Below are positions 1-10,672 of a stretch of 64,000 bases of DNA, one piece after another. Numbering within the stretch: position 1 is the stretch's first letter; each line of letters opens with the position of its first letter. Source of the DNA: Pelobates cultripes (taxonomy: Eukaryota > Chordata > Amphibia > Anura > Pelobatidae); contig OW240913.1 in assembly GCA_933207985.1 (NCBI GenBank), positions 278,419,436 to 278,483,435 of the forward strand, given 5' to 3'. The position numbers and the translations under genes are program-made. The notes beneath the pieces were generated by a model that was not told where the DNA came from, searched no databases, and worked only from the letters and a program-made list of their open reading frames with translations.

Positions 1-339
1 ATGTCCATTTATCCCCCCCTGTCCATTTATTCCCCCCCTCCCTGTCCATTTATCCCCCCTGTCCATTTATTCCCCTCCCTCCCCTGTCCATTTATTCCCT
101 CCTGTCCATTTTATTCCCTCCCTCCCCTGTCCATTTATCCCCCAGTCCATTTATTCCCCTGTCCATTTATTCCCTCCCTGTTTATTCCCCCCCTCCCTAG
201 TCCATTTATTCCCCCCCTCCTGTCCATTTATTCCCCCTGTCCATTTATCCCCCTCCTGTCCTTATTCCCCTCCCTCCTCCCTGTCCATTTATTCCCCTCC
301 TCCCTATCCATTTATTCCCCCCCCCTACCCTCCCTACTT
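1..339. repeat. Pyrimidine-rich minisatellite
   Basis: The plus strand is almost purely C and T, built from degenerate copies of a unit like TGTCCATTTATTCCCCCTCCC with variable C-runs. The open frame across it is a by-product of the repeat and not a gene. The tract starts outside the window. Confidence 0.9.
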
Positions 340-510
340 GTAGCGTGGCCGAGCTCTGTATGATCCGCGGGTACAGGGAGCTTTTGTTTCCTGTACCCGG
401 CCGGACTAAAAGGAAGTGCACACTGAGTGTTCACTTCCTGTTAGTCCGTCTGGGTACAGGAGACAGCTGCTCTCTGTACCCGCGGATCATACAGGGCTCG
501 GCCACGCTAC
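340..510. repeat. 171-bp near-perfect palindrome (foldback)
   Basis: The segment reads almost the same on both strands, with its centre at about 425 in CACTGAGTG. Outer arms GTAGCGTGGCCGAGC and GCTCGGCCACGCTAC are exact complements, and the inner arms around 390-460 match with a few mismatches. It could be a MITE-like foldback. The first 15 nt equal the 5' end of vertebrate tRNA-Leu(AAG) as I recall it, but the rest does not continue as a tRNA. Confidence 0.85.
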
Positions 511-751
511 AGGGAGGGAGTGACAGGAGGGAGCGCTCAGCTCCTGTCAGCCCCTCTCCTCAGGCTGCGCCTGGGCGGTGCGGTCCGCCCTCATGGACGC
601 ACCAGCCCGGGCAAAGCTGCAGCCGCCTGAGGCTCTCTACAGAGCGCTCGGGCGGCTGCAGCATGGGGGGGCCGGCGCTCCTGGCGGCGCCCCTTCCCAA
701 GGGGCGCCCTAGGCGGCTGCCTAGTCCGCCTTACAGGTAGCGCCGGCCCTG
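511..751. mobile_element. hAT-like non-autonomous element, one terminus
   Basis: This is a GC-rich segment ending at 751 in GCGCCGGCCCTG. On the minus strand it starts CAGGGCCGGCGC, the usual form of hAT-type termini. It abuts the L1 reading frame at 752, so it inserted into or truncated that LINE. The other end and the target duplication are not clear, because the far side runs into the palindrome. Confidence 0.5.
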
Positions 752-2760
752 GTTGTATCAACGTGACTAGTATATTGTCTGCGAATATGTTTAGCTTATA
801 GTCCCTGTCTCCCAGAGGTATTCCATGTATGTTTGGGTCTGCTCCGATTTTGGAAGCAAGTGGTTCTAATGCTAGGACATAGAGTAGTGGGGAAAGAGGA
901 CATCCCTGCCTGGAGCCGTCGGTGATGTTAATCTTGTTAGATAGAAATCCTGCATACAGGACTTGGGCCAAGGGCTGACTATAATGCAGCAATAAATAGT
1001 TAAATTTGAGGAGCACCCTCATCAGGAATATCCAGTTCAAGTGGTCGAAGGCCTTCTGCGCATCCAAGTAAATGAAGAGACCTCCGAACCCCAGTTTCCG
1101 TGTGCTGTGCATTAGATCCAATACCTTGCGGGTATTTTCCGAGCCTTGCCTGCCCCCCACGAACCCAACCTGGTCGTCGTGTACAAGCTCTGGAAGAATG
1201 GTTTTAAGTCGTTTAGCTTGGAGCTTTGTTGAGTAGGGAGATGGGGCGGAAATTTTTGCACGTTGTGGGAGGTTTACCTGGTTTAGCGAGTGTGGTGATA
1301 TGAGCCTGCAAAAGTTCTGCGGGCAGCTTACGCTTGTCAATGGCTCTGTTAAAGAGGGTCAGAGTGCAGGGGATAGCGTGTTGGCGCAAAGTTTGTAATA
1401 TGCATTCGCGAAGCCATCTGGGCCAGGGGCTTTCCCGGGAGGAAGTGTTCTTATTGTGTCTTCAACCTCCCGTTGTGTGATAGGGGCAGAGAGGGTCTCT
1501 TTGTGTTCCGCAGTTAGGGGTGGTAAGTGAATGTCCTGTAGGTAGTTTTCAATAGTTGTGGCCGATATTGTGGATGTTAGTGAGTTGTCCTTGAGGTTAT
1601 AGAGCGACTCATAAAATCGTGAACGTCTCCAGCATTTAATTGGAGGTATGCTGTTTTGGAAGTGGCTTGCCTGTCTCTAAGTCTTTGGGCAAGGATTTTG
1701 CTTGCCCTGTGGCCTTGGGTATAATACATGGCCTTCAGTTTTCGCATAGATAGACCCACCTTTTTGAGTGTGAATGTCTGTATTTTGCTGTCTGTTATCT
1801 GTCGTGGGTGGGGTTCATTTGGTTTTGTTTGTTGAGGTCATGCACTAACTCATACCAGGTTATGTATTGAGTGTGTGATGTCTGTTTGAGGAAGTGCGCC
1901 CTCCTGATCAATTCACCACGAATGACGGGTTTATGTCCCAGCCATGTTGTCTCTGTGGATATGCCTTGTGTTAAATTTTAACTAAAATATTGTGCGAGGG
2001 TGTCTTCTATGTGTTTGGCAAAGTTTTGGCCATGCAATAGGGTTTAATTTAAGCGCCATGGGCTCCTATTGTGACTTATCTTTCAACTCCAGTGTGATAG
2101 ATGTGTGGTCAGACCAGGTGATGGTCGCTATGGAAGTTGCGAGTACCTGAGTTAGGTGTTGTCCCTCAATTAGAAATCTGTCAATTCGGGTGTATGAGTT
2201 GTGGACCGGAGAGAAGTACGTAAAGTCTCTCTTATTTGGCTGGAGAACTCTCCATGTGTCGTATAGGTTGTGTTCGTCTAGTAGTTTTTGGTATGTTTTA
2301 CATGTTCGCTGGGTACATGAATGGCTCTGTGTGGTCAGTCCTTTCGAGGGGTCTAGTCCAGGGTCTAGGATATGGTTAAAGTCCCAACACAGTATTAGCA
2401 TCCCAACAGTTTGGATAGGATTTTAAGCAGGAAGCTACGTTGGTCAGAGTTTGGTGCATATACGTTTATGATGGTGTAAGTGATGTCATTGATGGTGCAG
2501 ATAAGGATAATGAATCGGCCATCTTTTTCTAGGTAATGGTCATGGTCATGGTCAGTGAATGCCACTCGGTTGCTTATTAATATGGATACCTCCTTTATTT
2601 TAGATTTTGCAGTAGCATGGTATTGATGCGGATAGGTGAGGGGTTTAAGGCTGGTGGTTTGATTAGGTGTGTCTCCTGGAGGCACGGTATAGGTGATGAT
2701 GATTGATTGGGGTGTTTAACCCCCTAACATTGTTTAACCCCCTAACATTGTGCTTTTCAT
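752..2760 (-). pseudogene. L1-clade LINE ORF2 fragment: endonuclease and reverse transcriptase
   Basis: This is a decayed LINE ORF2 on the minus strand. Reading from 2760 downwards, there is an N-terminal NVRGLN start, then apurinic-type endonuclease motifs (INVYAPN near 2440, WDFN near 2380, RIDRFLIE near 2170, SDH near 2100). A linker follows (KAMYYTQG near 1720), and then RT motifs (GFVGGRQGSENTRKVLDL near 1160, [20 protein letters not shown] near 880, and FADN in place of the catalytic YADD near 790). The frame is broken by stops and shifts throughout. A short duplication repeats the VRGLN codons at 2716-2750. The 3' part of the ORF is missing beyond the hAT-like end at 751. Such proteins nick DNA and copy their RNA at the nick; this copy cannot. 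Confidence 0.85.
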
Positions 2761-2962
2761 AAAGGGATTTGTAGTGTGATTTGTGTGCAGAGTCACTGTT
2801 AATGTTCACTGAGTGTTCCACCTGTACACCTTCATGAGGCCCACCAATAGGAGGCTCCCGTGAGGTGCTTTGCATGGGTATGGTGCGGTGTGTACCTGTG
2901 GCTTGAGTCATCTGGGTCCAGGTATCTCCTTCAAGTCCTGGATCAGGCGTAAGGCATAAGAT

Positions 2963-3113
2963 TAGGTATTTAAAAAGAAAAAAATCTTTCAACATTGAAG
3001 TTGTTGTTTAGTAGATAGGTGAGTGTGCTGGGTCTTGTGTATTGTATAATTTGTCCCCCAGCAGCACACCCATTTATGCATGTTCAGGTGAGTGCAGCCA
3101 ACCCCCCTTGTTT

Positions 3114-3153
<40 letters not shown>

Positions 3154-3491
3154 GGAGTCTAGCCAACTCCTTGGTTTTGCACCCCTCCCTGTCACAGGTG
3201 CCTCATCCCAGGGCCCTATTTAGCCTTGTACTGCAGAGAGCCTCAGATGGAATTTTTTCCCCAAGTAAGTTGGTTAATCTCATAAGAGCAGACATTAGGC
3301 TGTTAGTGTAGGACCTGCCAAAGAGGGGGAACATTGACGTTGTGGTAGGCTTATGCAATGTATGATCATATATTGTAACTTAAACCCCCATTATTTTTGC
3401 CTAGATTAGGTATTTTTAAAAAAAACAAATAAAATCTTTCAACATTGAAGTTGCTGTTTAGTGGATAGGTGAGTGCGCTGGATCTTGTGTA
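2963..3491. repeat. 80-bp direct repeats flanking a 365-bp segment
   Basis: A segment at 2963-3043 (ATCTTTCAACATTGAAGTTG onward to TCTTGTGTA) recurs at 3407-3491 with a few substitutions. Between them lies about 365 bp of non-coding sequence containing a TA microsatellite. The layout could be a partial tandem duplication or a terminal-repeat arrangement such as a PLE pseudo-LTR. The family is not identified. Confidence 0.7.
3117..3151. repeat. (TA)n microsatellite
   Basis: This is an uninterrupted AT dinucleotide run within the segment between the two 80-bp repeats. Confidence 0.95.
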
Positions 3492-3494
3492 CTC

Positions 3495-4140
3495 AAACTA
3501 TCAGCTCTGGAAAAAGTTTTCCTGCATGATCCAGGAAGGAAAGGCATAATTTATCTGTGTTACTCAGTTTATAATGTTGAACCTTTAAACAAGTTGAGAC
3601 ACATGCTATCGTGGGAGATGGAGTTAGGTACACAATATAGTTTGGAAGAATGGTTTGGATTTTTTACTGCACTTAAGGGAATTTCATACTGTACCGACCA
3701 TTTTGAAAACCACTATGAGATTTTACATCATTGGTATCTGGCTCCGTCTAGACTACACAAACATGAACAATGCATATTCGGACAGGTGTTGGAGGGATTG
3801 TGGAGGTACTGGAAATATAGCACACATAAGGTGGTTTTGTGCAAAATTAGCTAGATACTGGAAAATGATCCATGATTTGATTATTAAAGTGGACAAGGCT
3901 ATAAGTATCTTGGAGTCTGTTACGAAAATCGATATGATAATAATAGGCCACATCCTAATCGCATCTACTTCATGTTTACCTCAATACTAGAAGTCCAAAA
4001 ATCTACCTACATGTAAAGAAGTTTTGCACATGTTTTTAGACAATAAGGCAAATAAAATGTCTTATAGAAAAAAACATACATTTATTGCAAACCTTCTACA
4101 TATTTGGGACAAATGGGAAGAAGATATTTAAAAAACTTAT
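3495..4140 (+). pseudogene. L1-clade LINE ORF2 C-terminus
   Basis: This is a plus-strand LINE remnant spread over at least two frames. The first frame (3594-3854) gives the WYLAPSRLHK motif, and the second (to about 3990) gives CWRDCGGTGNIAHIRWFC. Together these are the ORF2 carboxy-terminal signature ending in a Cys/His cluster. Coding resemblance stops near 4130 and an AT-rich 3' flank follows. It lies opposite in strand to the neighbouring endonuclease/RT fragment, so they are separate insertions or an inverted pair. Confidence 0.75.
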
Positions 4141-4644
4141 TGCTTATAGAATATATATTTTGTTAAGCTCAAAGATGTATAACTAATGTTTTGTACATTA
4201 TTCATTTATTATTTCATGTGTTTACTAATATGGATGGATCCCCTTTCCTATTTCCAAGGTTCCCTTTCCTTTCCTATCCTGTATAGTATGTTTGACTATT
4301 AATTATTATTTGGTGTAAAAACATTATAACTTTAATACAAATCATTTGAAAAGAAATTCACATCTTGTCAATAAATAGACATGTTTATGCTAGTTAGTGA
4401 GTAGAAGCCTTAAAGCTGGATAAAACAAGCTAGATAAACTGACTACTGGATTGGTCATCATAGTAAAGCATTATATGCTTGATGAGACAGAGAATCTAAG
4501 CAAGAAAAGGACCACCAAGTCTGAATCACAGATTATACTATCCTAGATGTGATAGCCAGGCAATATAGTGAAGGGGAATATATCTTAAGGTCAGTCAGGC
4601 ATTAGGCAACAGGCTCTGCATGCCAAATTGATATTAAATATATA
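4141..4644. other. AT-rich interval, no gene seen
   Basis: This is AT-rich sequence with no open frame or recognisable repeat. The first part may be the LINE 3' untranslated region. Confidence 0.5.
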
Positions 4645-5822
4645 CTAGGGAGAGGGCGGAGCTTGAACACCGAAGCGAACGGACACCAGCACATGGAGCT
4701 CCGAGCTTCACACAGAGAAAAAGCCATCCCTCTATACCCCAGCTGGCAAGCAAACACCCCAGGACCTCATGGGGAGAAAGGGGAAGAAAACAATACCACA
4801 CAAGCCCACCTTGGGTCTTACGATTTGGATGCAAGCACGTGGAGCCTCCGAACCCAACATGGCGGCTCTGCATGGCGGGTGCTCGGATTTCCTACATATC
4901 CTAGGAGGAGGGATACTCATAGCCTCTTAAACCACCACAGAAGGAAAAACAAAGCGGCATGGAAACAGACACAGAGCCGATCACCACAGCGGTCCTGAGG
5001 GCATTATTAGCGGACCTAAAACGCAGCATCCATGAGGATGTCCCCTCGCTCCGCACAGACTTGAAAGGCCTGACAGGACACATCTCCAAACAAGAGGGCC
5101 CCTCACAATCCCAGGCCCAGAATGTCACTGCACTGCAACACACCATACAAGCCCTGCAACAGCAGACCCAGCAATATGAACTCCGCCTCGCGGCGATTGA
5201 GGACGCCAGGCGAGCTTCCAACATAAAGATCAGGGAAGTCCGAGAGGACATTCCGGAGGCCTAACTGCCTAAACTTATGGGACATCTGATACCAACAATA
5301 CTGCCACAAAGACAGACAACAATAATCACCCCAGCAGGGGTCTTTAGTGTCCCTAAACCAACGAGCGCACCAGCCATGGCTACGAGAGATGTCATTTTGA
5401 CCCTATGCAACAACAGAGAGTAGGTGGCAATTCTGTCTTCCCTCTGTGGCAAGACCCCCTTTCACTTCGAAAATATGGACCTTTCATTTTACACAGACCT
5501 GTCCAATGACACTCTAGCCTGGCGCAGGTCGCTCAGGCCACTCACCTCAACACTCCGAGCCCACAAGATTGACTACCGTTGGCGTCCCTCTAGGACACTG
5601 ATAGTCCAGCGAGGACCCAGCATGCATACCATTCAGGACATTCGGGATGCCCTGGCCTTCCTGCGGGCCCTGGACTTGCCTCAAGACTCGCTGCCCCAAG
5701 CGAAAATGGCCGCCAATGACAACAGCTCCCCAAACCGCAACCATATTTGGGACCCAGACCGGATTGCCCAATTCATCCCCCAAAGCTCCACACCTGACAC
5801 ATATGCAATGATTACGACCTAG
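4645..5822 (+). pseudogene. L1-clade ORF1 (RNA-binding protein), degraded
   Basis: A 5' leader from about 4645 leads into an ORF1-like frame starting at 4959. Residues 1-85 are a coiled-coil-like stretch rich in Q and L (ALQHTIQALQQQTQQYELRL). The RRM-like motif NIKIREVRED follows near 5225, then a frameshift. After that come the C-terminal domain motifs RDVILTL (near 5385), DLSNDTLAWRR (near 5500) and IDYRW (near 5570), ending at 5822. L1 ORF1 proteins trimerise and coat their own RNA. There are at least one shift (about 5264) and one stop (near 5420), so it is not functional. No endonuclease or RT follows it in the next 2 kb. Confidence 0.8.
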
Positions 5823-7954
5823 AGGCACAGAGACACCCCCCAACAGAGTCTCGGACCCGCCGCTTGGCCCCGGTAAGGACACGGTGCACAACACTCTAAC
5901 ACACTGACAGCTACCGGTCTGCCTCTAGCCAGGAACAGTACAGACATGCAGGACACCGGAGACCCAGTGATACAGACCACAGACCCCTTACACCAACAAA
6001 AACGTCCCCCGCTCCCGGGCAACACTGGGCCCTTGCCCCAACTAGACGTCGATGTCGAGACTCTGGAGACTTTTGGGCACTCACCACAATTCTTTTAATT
6101 TTAACTCTAATTTTTAATTTTAATTTTTAATTTTTTGGTTCTAATCCTGAAACCCATCGGCTAAGATTGGCCTGTATGCATGCTTAGTTTGCTCTTGTAG
6201 GCATCAAGAACCAGACCTCACATTATTATATAACCTGAACATGTCTATGTATCTATGTACCAATATATGTCTGCTTAGCCTGATTGCCTTCGTTTGCCCC
6301 CTTTCACCACCATTGTGGCTCTCATGACTAGAGTGCTTATACATGTTTATATTGATACCCCAGTCAGTAATTTGCATGTCTACAGTTTATAGCTTGTACA
6401 CTTACTACAAAGTTTATCTTATATTAAGCTTAGAACACTTGCTCGCCACTATGCACGGTTTCAGGGGTCGCTGTGTGGTGTATACCCTCACTCTTGGACC
6501 CCTAAGAGGCACAACGTATTTCAGTGTAACAAGCCTGACAACCACAAAGCGAATCGATATAACAGCTAACAACCAGAGATAGCCTTAACCTGTATTAGCA
6601 CACAGAGATTTCATCTCTGTGTTTCATACTAGCAACCAGTGATATAGTGTGCTTGTTTTACAGGGGTAAACAGGGGTAAAACCAATAGAATATATAAAGG
6701 AAAGGTAGTAGCAAAAATCTAGCCAGAAGGGAACAGAAAAATCCTGTATTTTTTGCTGGAGGACCTGGACATTTTGTCATGATACATGTCATTATGTACT
6801 CTATCAAATATCAACAGATAGTAAATTAATTTCTCTGCCTCAGCCAGAAAGCATAAATGTGCCAAAACATATATCATATCAACACAAAAATGGTTTATTA
6901 AAATCAAGGTCATGCCATGACCATCCCAATGCCCTGACTTGAACCATGAATCCCATATGAGGCAAACTGAAAAGGAGAATCCACCAACATCGACCTCGAA
7001 ATTTGAAGGATCTGAGGGTTTCTGTATGGAGGAATGGTTTCAGATCCCTTGCCTTGTATTCTCTAACCTCATCAGGAATTATAGGAGTAGACGCCTATAA
7101 GACTGTTATCTTGGCATATGGGGGAGCATAAAGTATAGGCTAAAAGTGTGCCAATAATTGTGCCACACATATATTTAACAAGGATTTTTGTATTTAATTT
7201 TTTATAAACCTGTGTTGTGTTTGCAAATGTTTGATATCCACAAGAGCAGAGTATTTTTGTGTATTTTTTAACACAAGATCAAAAGGTTAAACAATAAACA
7301 AATAAACTTATTTTTCACAGACTTCTTTGCTAATATTTACCACTGGTGCCAATATCAGTGGAGGCAAGGGGGGCACTGTATGCAAAGAAACCATACGTCT
7401 GTGTTACTGAGGGAAGAGGATGAAACATAAAGTAGTGGGGCAGACAGCAAGTCCATTGGAACTATATCTGATTCTGTGCAACCAAGTACCACCAGCAGTA
7501 GCTACCTCTCTATTACCATCCTTAGCAACAGCAGGGGGATGTTAAGCAAAGTGCCGCTAGGTGACAGGGACTGGCTGACTCTAAGTCCTCCAGGAGTGGT
7601 CATGGTAGTTTGAGTAACTCCTAAAACTGTAATTTGGCACTCCATACAATAGCCTTTTTGCTAGCTGAAAAAATATTTACTGATTGAAGCTATTATATGT
7701 CATTGTCTGATAGTCCTAGCAGCTGTGGCAGGTGCATCCCTAAGACAACAGGTTAACATCTGCAGCTTTGAGTTGACAGTTTGGGGGGAGCAAGTGAAAT
7801 GACAACCAATCAAAATTAGACTATTTGTGTCTCTGAAATGGTCAGGTCTTACCTGTCTGAATGTGTTTTGCCTCCTGATAGTCATCTGACCTTCTGAGAT
7901 TAAAACAAAGAGCTGTGGTCTGCTCTGTGTCTGACTGCCTAGCAACTATTAAAT
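5823..7954. other. Long interval without a recognised gene
   Basis: The first 250 bp look like GC-rich sequence downstream of ORF1, followed by a TTTTAA-rich patch (6095-6135) that may mark the LINE end. The rest is AT-rich with no credible frame. A 9-bp stem CACAGAGAT/ATCTCTGTG sits at 6601-6622. I see nothing else to name. Confidence 0.5.
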
Positions 7955-8105
7955 TTAAAAAGGGAACTGGGGGTCCACCTGGAACATGCATTTTGCAAAA
8001 ATGGTGCTGCTGTAGTGACCAAAATTTATACATAATACAGATTAAGGAACAGCACACACATTGAAATACAGTTTTACATTTTATAAGGCTACTTAAAATC
8101 ATCTA
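7955..8105 (-). repeat. Unnamed dispersed repeat, copy A
   Basis: On the minus strand this segment matches 48900-49070 and, in part, 45600-45720. Shared landmarks are AGCCTTATAAAATGTAAAAC, CAGCAGCACCAT and a GCATGTTC.GGG block followed by CCCCAATTCC-like sequence. There is no coding potential. With three copies in 64 kb it is probably abundant genome-wide. Confidence 0.7.
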
Positions 8106-8429
8106 GCTCAGCAAACAAAAAATGGAAATTCAATTTCACCATGTGGCCATTGTAACCGTAGTCACCATCACTTGGGGCTGAAGATGGACACTTAATGTAA
8201 GTCCCCAGATTAATCCTATGTTTTAGTCTCCTTGTGCCCCTTGTAGGTACAAGGGGTGTAATGTATTTGTTTGTTAGTTTTTCTCCTCCTCCTCCCCCAC
8301 CCCCCTTCCCTTGTTGTTTTCCCAAAAGGGCATTCTCATATTGCTCAAGAGACCCCTTTTCTCTGCTGTATAGTATTAAAAGTGTTTTAGGAGTTTTCTT
8401 GTACTATGGGAGATAATTGTTTTAGCGTG
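8106..8429. other. Non-coding interval with a C-rich run
   Basis: There is no gene. A short CT/C-rich patch lies at 8283-8310; otherwise the sequence is ordinary and AT-rich. Confidence 0.5.
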
Positions 8430-8898
8430 TCTATGTGTATAACAGGTAAAATAGAAAGGAAGATAACTAATTTATTATAAAATAGTTATTGTGCAATGGA
8501 TCTTGATGTCAGGCAGGTAATTCAGTTATGGACTCTTGACCTAATTCTGTCCTAGACACCAAGACTCCAAGGAGTGACCTGTATTGCTTTGTATGATGAT
8601 CCCCTGTTCTGATTACTTCTATATAAACCTGTGGTTCGCTCAATAAAACCAGTTCTACTTCACCCTTCACTAAGTCTCAGTTAGTGTTTGGGTGAGACAA
8701 TTATACAGCTCTACACTCTGCAGGAGAGCTTGATCACTTGGAACTGTAGCACAGGACTCTATTCCAGGGTGGAAAACTCCAGATAGACCCCAGTCAAGCT
8801 GCAGTAACTGTGGTTTGAAGAGCTACGGGTGTCCTGATTCCAGCTAGGAAGCGGGCTAAGCGTAGGTACACAGCCTGGATACCAGGCAGTCTGCCACA
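8430..8898 (+). mobile_element. LTR of a degraded retroelement
   Basis: The right boundary is well supported: the sequence ends in CTGCCACA, two bases before a tRNA-Leu-type primer binding site. Within it are a TATA box (CTATATAAAC at 8620) and a polyadenylation signal AATAAA at 8642-8647, a typical LTR promoter/polyA layout. The left boundary is a guess. No second LTR was found, so the element is 3' truncated or rearranged. Confidence 0.65.
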
Positions 8899-8900
8899 TT

Positions 8901-8918
8901 TGGTGGTAGCAGTGGGAT
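8901..8918 (+). other. Primer binding site matching tRNA-Leu
   Basis: TGGTGGTAGCAGTGGGAT matches the complement of the 3' end of vertebrate tRNA-Leu (TGGTGGCAGCGGTGGGAT as I recall it) with two transitions over 18 nt. It lies immediately after the LTR end, where a minus-strand primer site should be. Confidence 0.75.
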
Positions 8919-8959
8919 GACTCCCTAGCTATTAGAGAGAACCCCAACATTCCATGGAG

Positions 8960-9565
8960 ACCCCGGCATGTCTATTTTAACTTGTGGCTATGGAGAGTGC
9001 TCACACTTGTGCAGCATTCTGGTTTGAAGTAAAACTCCAACAACAACTACATCCTTCTGTGCCTGAAGGATGACCCTATCCTGGCAGAGAAAGAAATGGA
9101 ATGGAGTCTGCTGATTCAAACTAACCTATGGAAGGAGAGCCTCAAGGAGATATGACCCTTCCAGAGTGAGTTCCTCCCGACCACTGAACATCGCCATTGG
9201 AAACAACTCAAGTTGTGGATGCCATTCCTGGGAGAACAGCCCTTGGATGAATGGGTAATGGAACTAGAGATGCATGTCATGAGGAAAGTGTGGTTGGATG
9301 AGTCCACCTGAGCCTTGCAATGGCATGCGTTTCACCTCTACCCATGGCTGGTTGATGGCAAATGTATCGAGGGGGAGGACTATGACAGCCCTGGTCTTTT
9401 GTGGGAGGCTTCTGATGACAATATGGAATACGGGAACCCAGAAGGTTCTTGCTTGTGGAGAATCCAGGATGAGTGGGAAGATCTATTGCACCTTTCTGAG
9501 ATAAGGGAGCTGAAGCCAGATCTGACTTTTCTAGCCTGGCGTGGGAGCTCGAACAAGACTATGTA
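8960..9565 (+). pseudogene. Gag-like region of the tRNA-Leu-primed LTR element
   Basis: This is plus-strand coding-like sequence downstream of the primer site, interrupted by stops near 9157 and 9309. Readable stretches include LDEWVMELEMHVMRKVW (near 9245) and an acidic, Trp-rich segment to 9565. It has no zinc knuckle and no motif I can assign, so gag is inferred from position only. Confidence 0.45.
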
Positions 9566-9654
9566 GGCCTGTTTTACCGTATACCACCGTGGGCCTTATA
9601 AATGGGGAAATTTGTGGACTTTGCAATACCAGGAGAGGAGAGTATTGTCCTTTT

Positions 9655-10300
9655 TCCCCAGTGACAGTGTGAGTTACTGGGAGTGGAGATGGTCGGTCTC
9701 TCTCCCCAGCGACTGGAGCAAACAGGAGTGGAGACAACTGGTCCACCTCACCAGCAACAGCTAGAGTTACTGGGAGTGGAGATAGCCGATCTCCATCCCC
9801 AGCAGCAGTGTGTGTTACAGAGTGAAGGGATGGTCGGACTCTCTCCCCAACAGCAGTGTATTATGCCGGTAGAGGAGAGTATCATCTTCCCTCCTCAGCA
9901 GCGACCTGAGCAAATGGCAGTAGAGACAGTCAGTCTACCTCACCAGCAGCAGCTGGAGAACCTGAGTTTGGAGACAGTCGGTCTCCCTCCCCAGTAGTAG
10001 TGGGAGCAAACAGGAGTGGAGACAGCTGGCCTCCACTCCCAGTGGCAGTTGGCGTTATCTGGGAGTGGAGACAGCCAGTCTCCCTCCCCAGAAGCAGCTG
10101 CAATTATTAGGCGTGGTGACAGTCAATCCTCCTCCCCATCGGCAGCTGGAGTTACTGGGATTGTAGACAGCTGGTCTCACTCCCCAGCAGCAACTGGAGC
10201 AACCTGGAGTGGAGACAGTTGGTCCCCCTCCCCTGAGAAAGTTATTTGGAGTGGAGACAGCCAGTCTGTGGTCACAAAAATCAATGTTCTGGGATCAACG
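9655..10300 (+). repeat. 48-bp tandem repeat, formerly coding (16 residues per unit)
   Basis: There are roughly thirteen copies of a 48-bp unit of the form CTGGGAGTGGAGACAG..GGTCTCCCTCCCCAGCAGCAG. The first six or so are in frame and encode repeats like ETVGLPPQQQLELLGV (frame 9683-9997). Two stops at 9993-9998 and a later one-base shift disrupt the rest. The period is a multiple of three and the protein pattern is preserved, so it evolved as a Gln/Pro-rich domain of the upstream gag-like protein. Confidence 0.8.
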
Positions 10301-10399
10301 GGAAGCAGCTCCATTTTTTTGAGGGTCCTTTACACAGCTCAATGTCTGGTTCCCAGGATCCACCTTCATGTTCCACCAATGAGTTTGTTCACAGGGGGT

Positions 10400-10672
10400 G
10401 GAGTGTGTGTGGGGGGGATGTCCTGATGTGTGTAAGGAATGCATTGTGTGAATCTGTGTTTGTATGTGTAAGGGCTGCAAGGTGAGTTTGTGTATGTATG
10501 GGATGCAGTGTGTGCGTCTGTAAGGGATGCATTGAGTGTGTGTAAGGGGTGCATTGTGTGTTGCTGTGTGTAAGGGATGCATTGCTTGTGTATGTGTGTC
10601 TGTGTGTAATGCATTGTTTGTTTTTCTGTGTGCAAGGGGTGCATTGTGTGTGTGTGTGTGTGATGTATGTCA
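10400..10672. repeat. GT-rich minisatellite
   Basis: This consists of degenerate copies of a roughly 19-27-bp unit resembling TGTGTGTAAGGGATGCATTG. It follows the gag-like repeat and runs directly into the pyrimidine tract. Confidence 0.85.
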
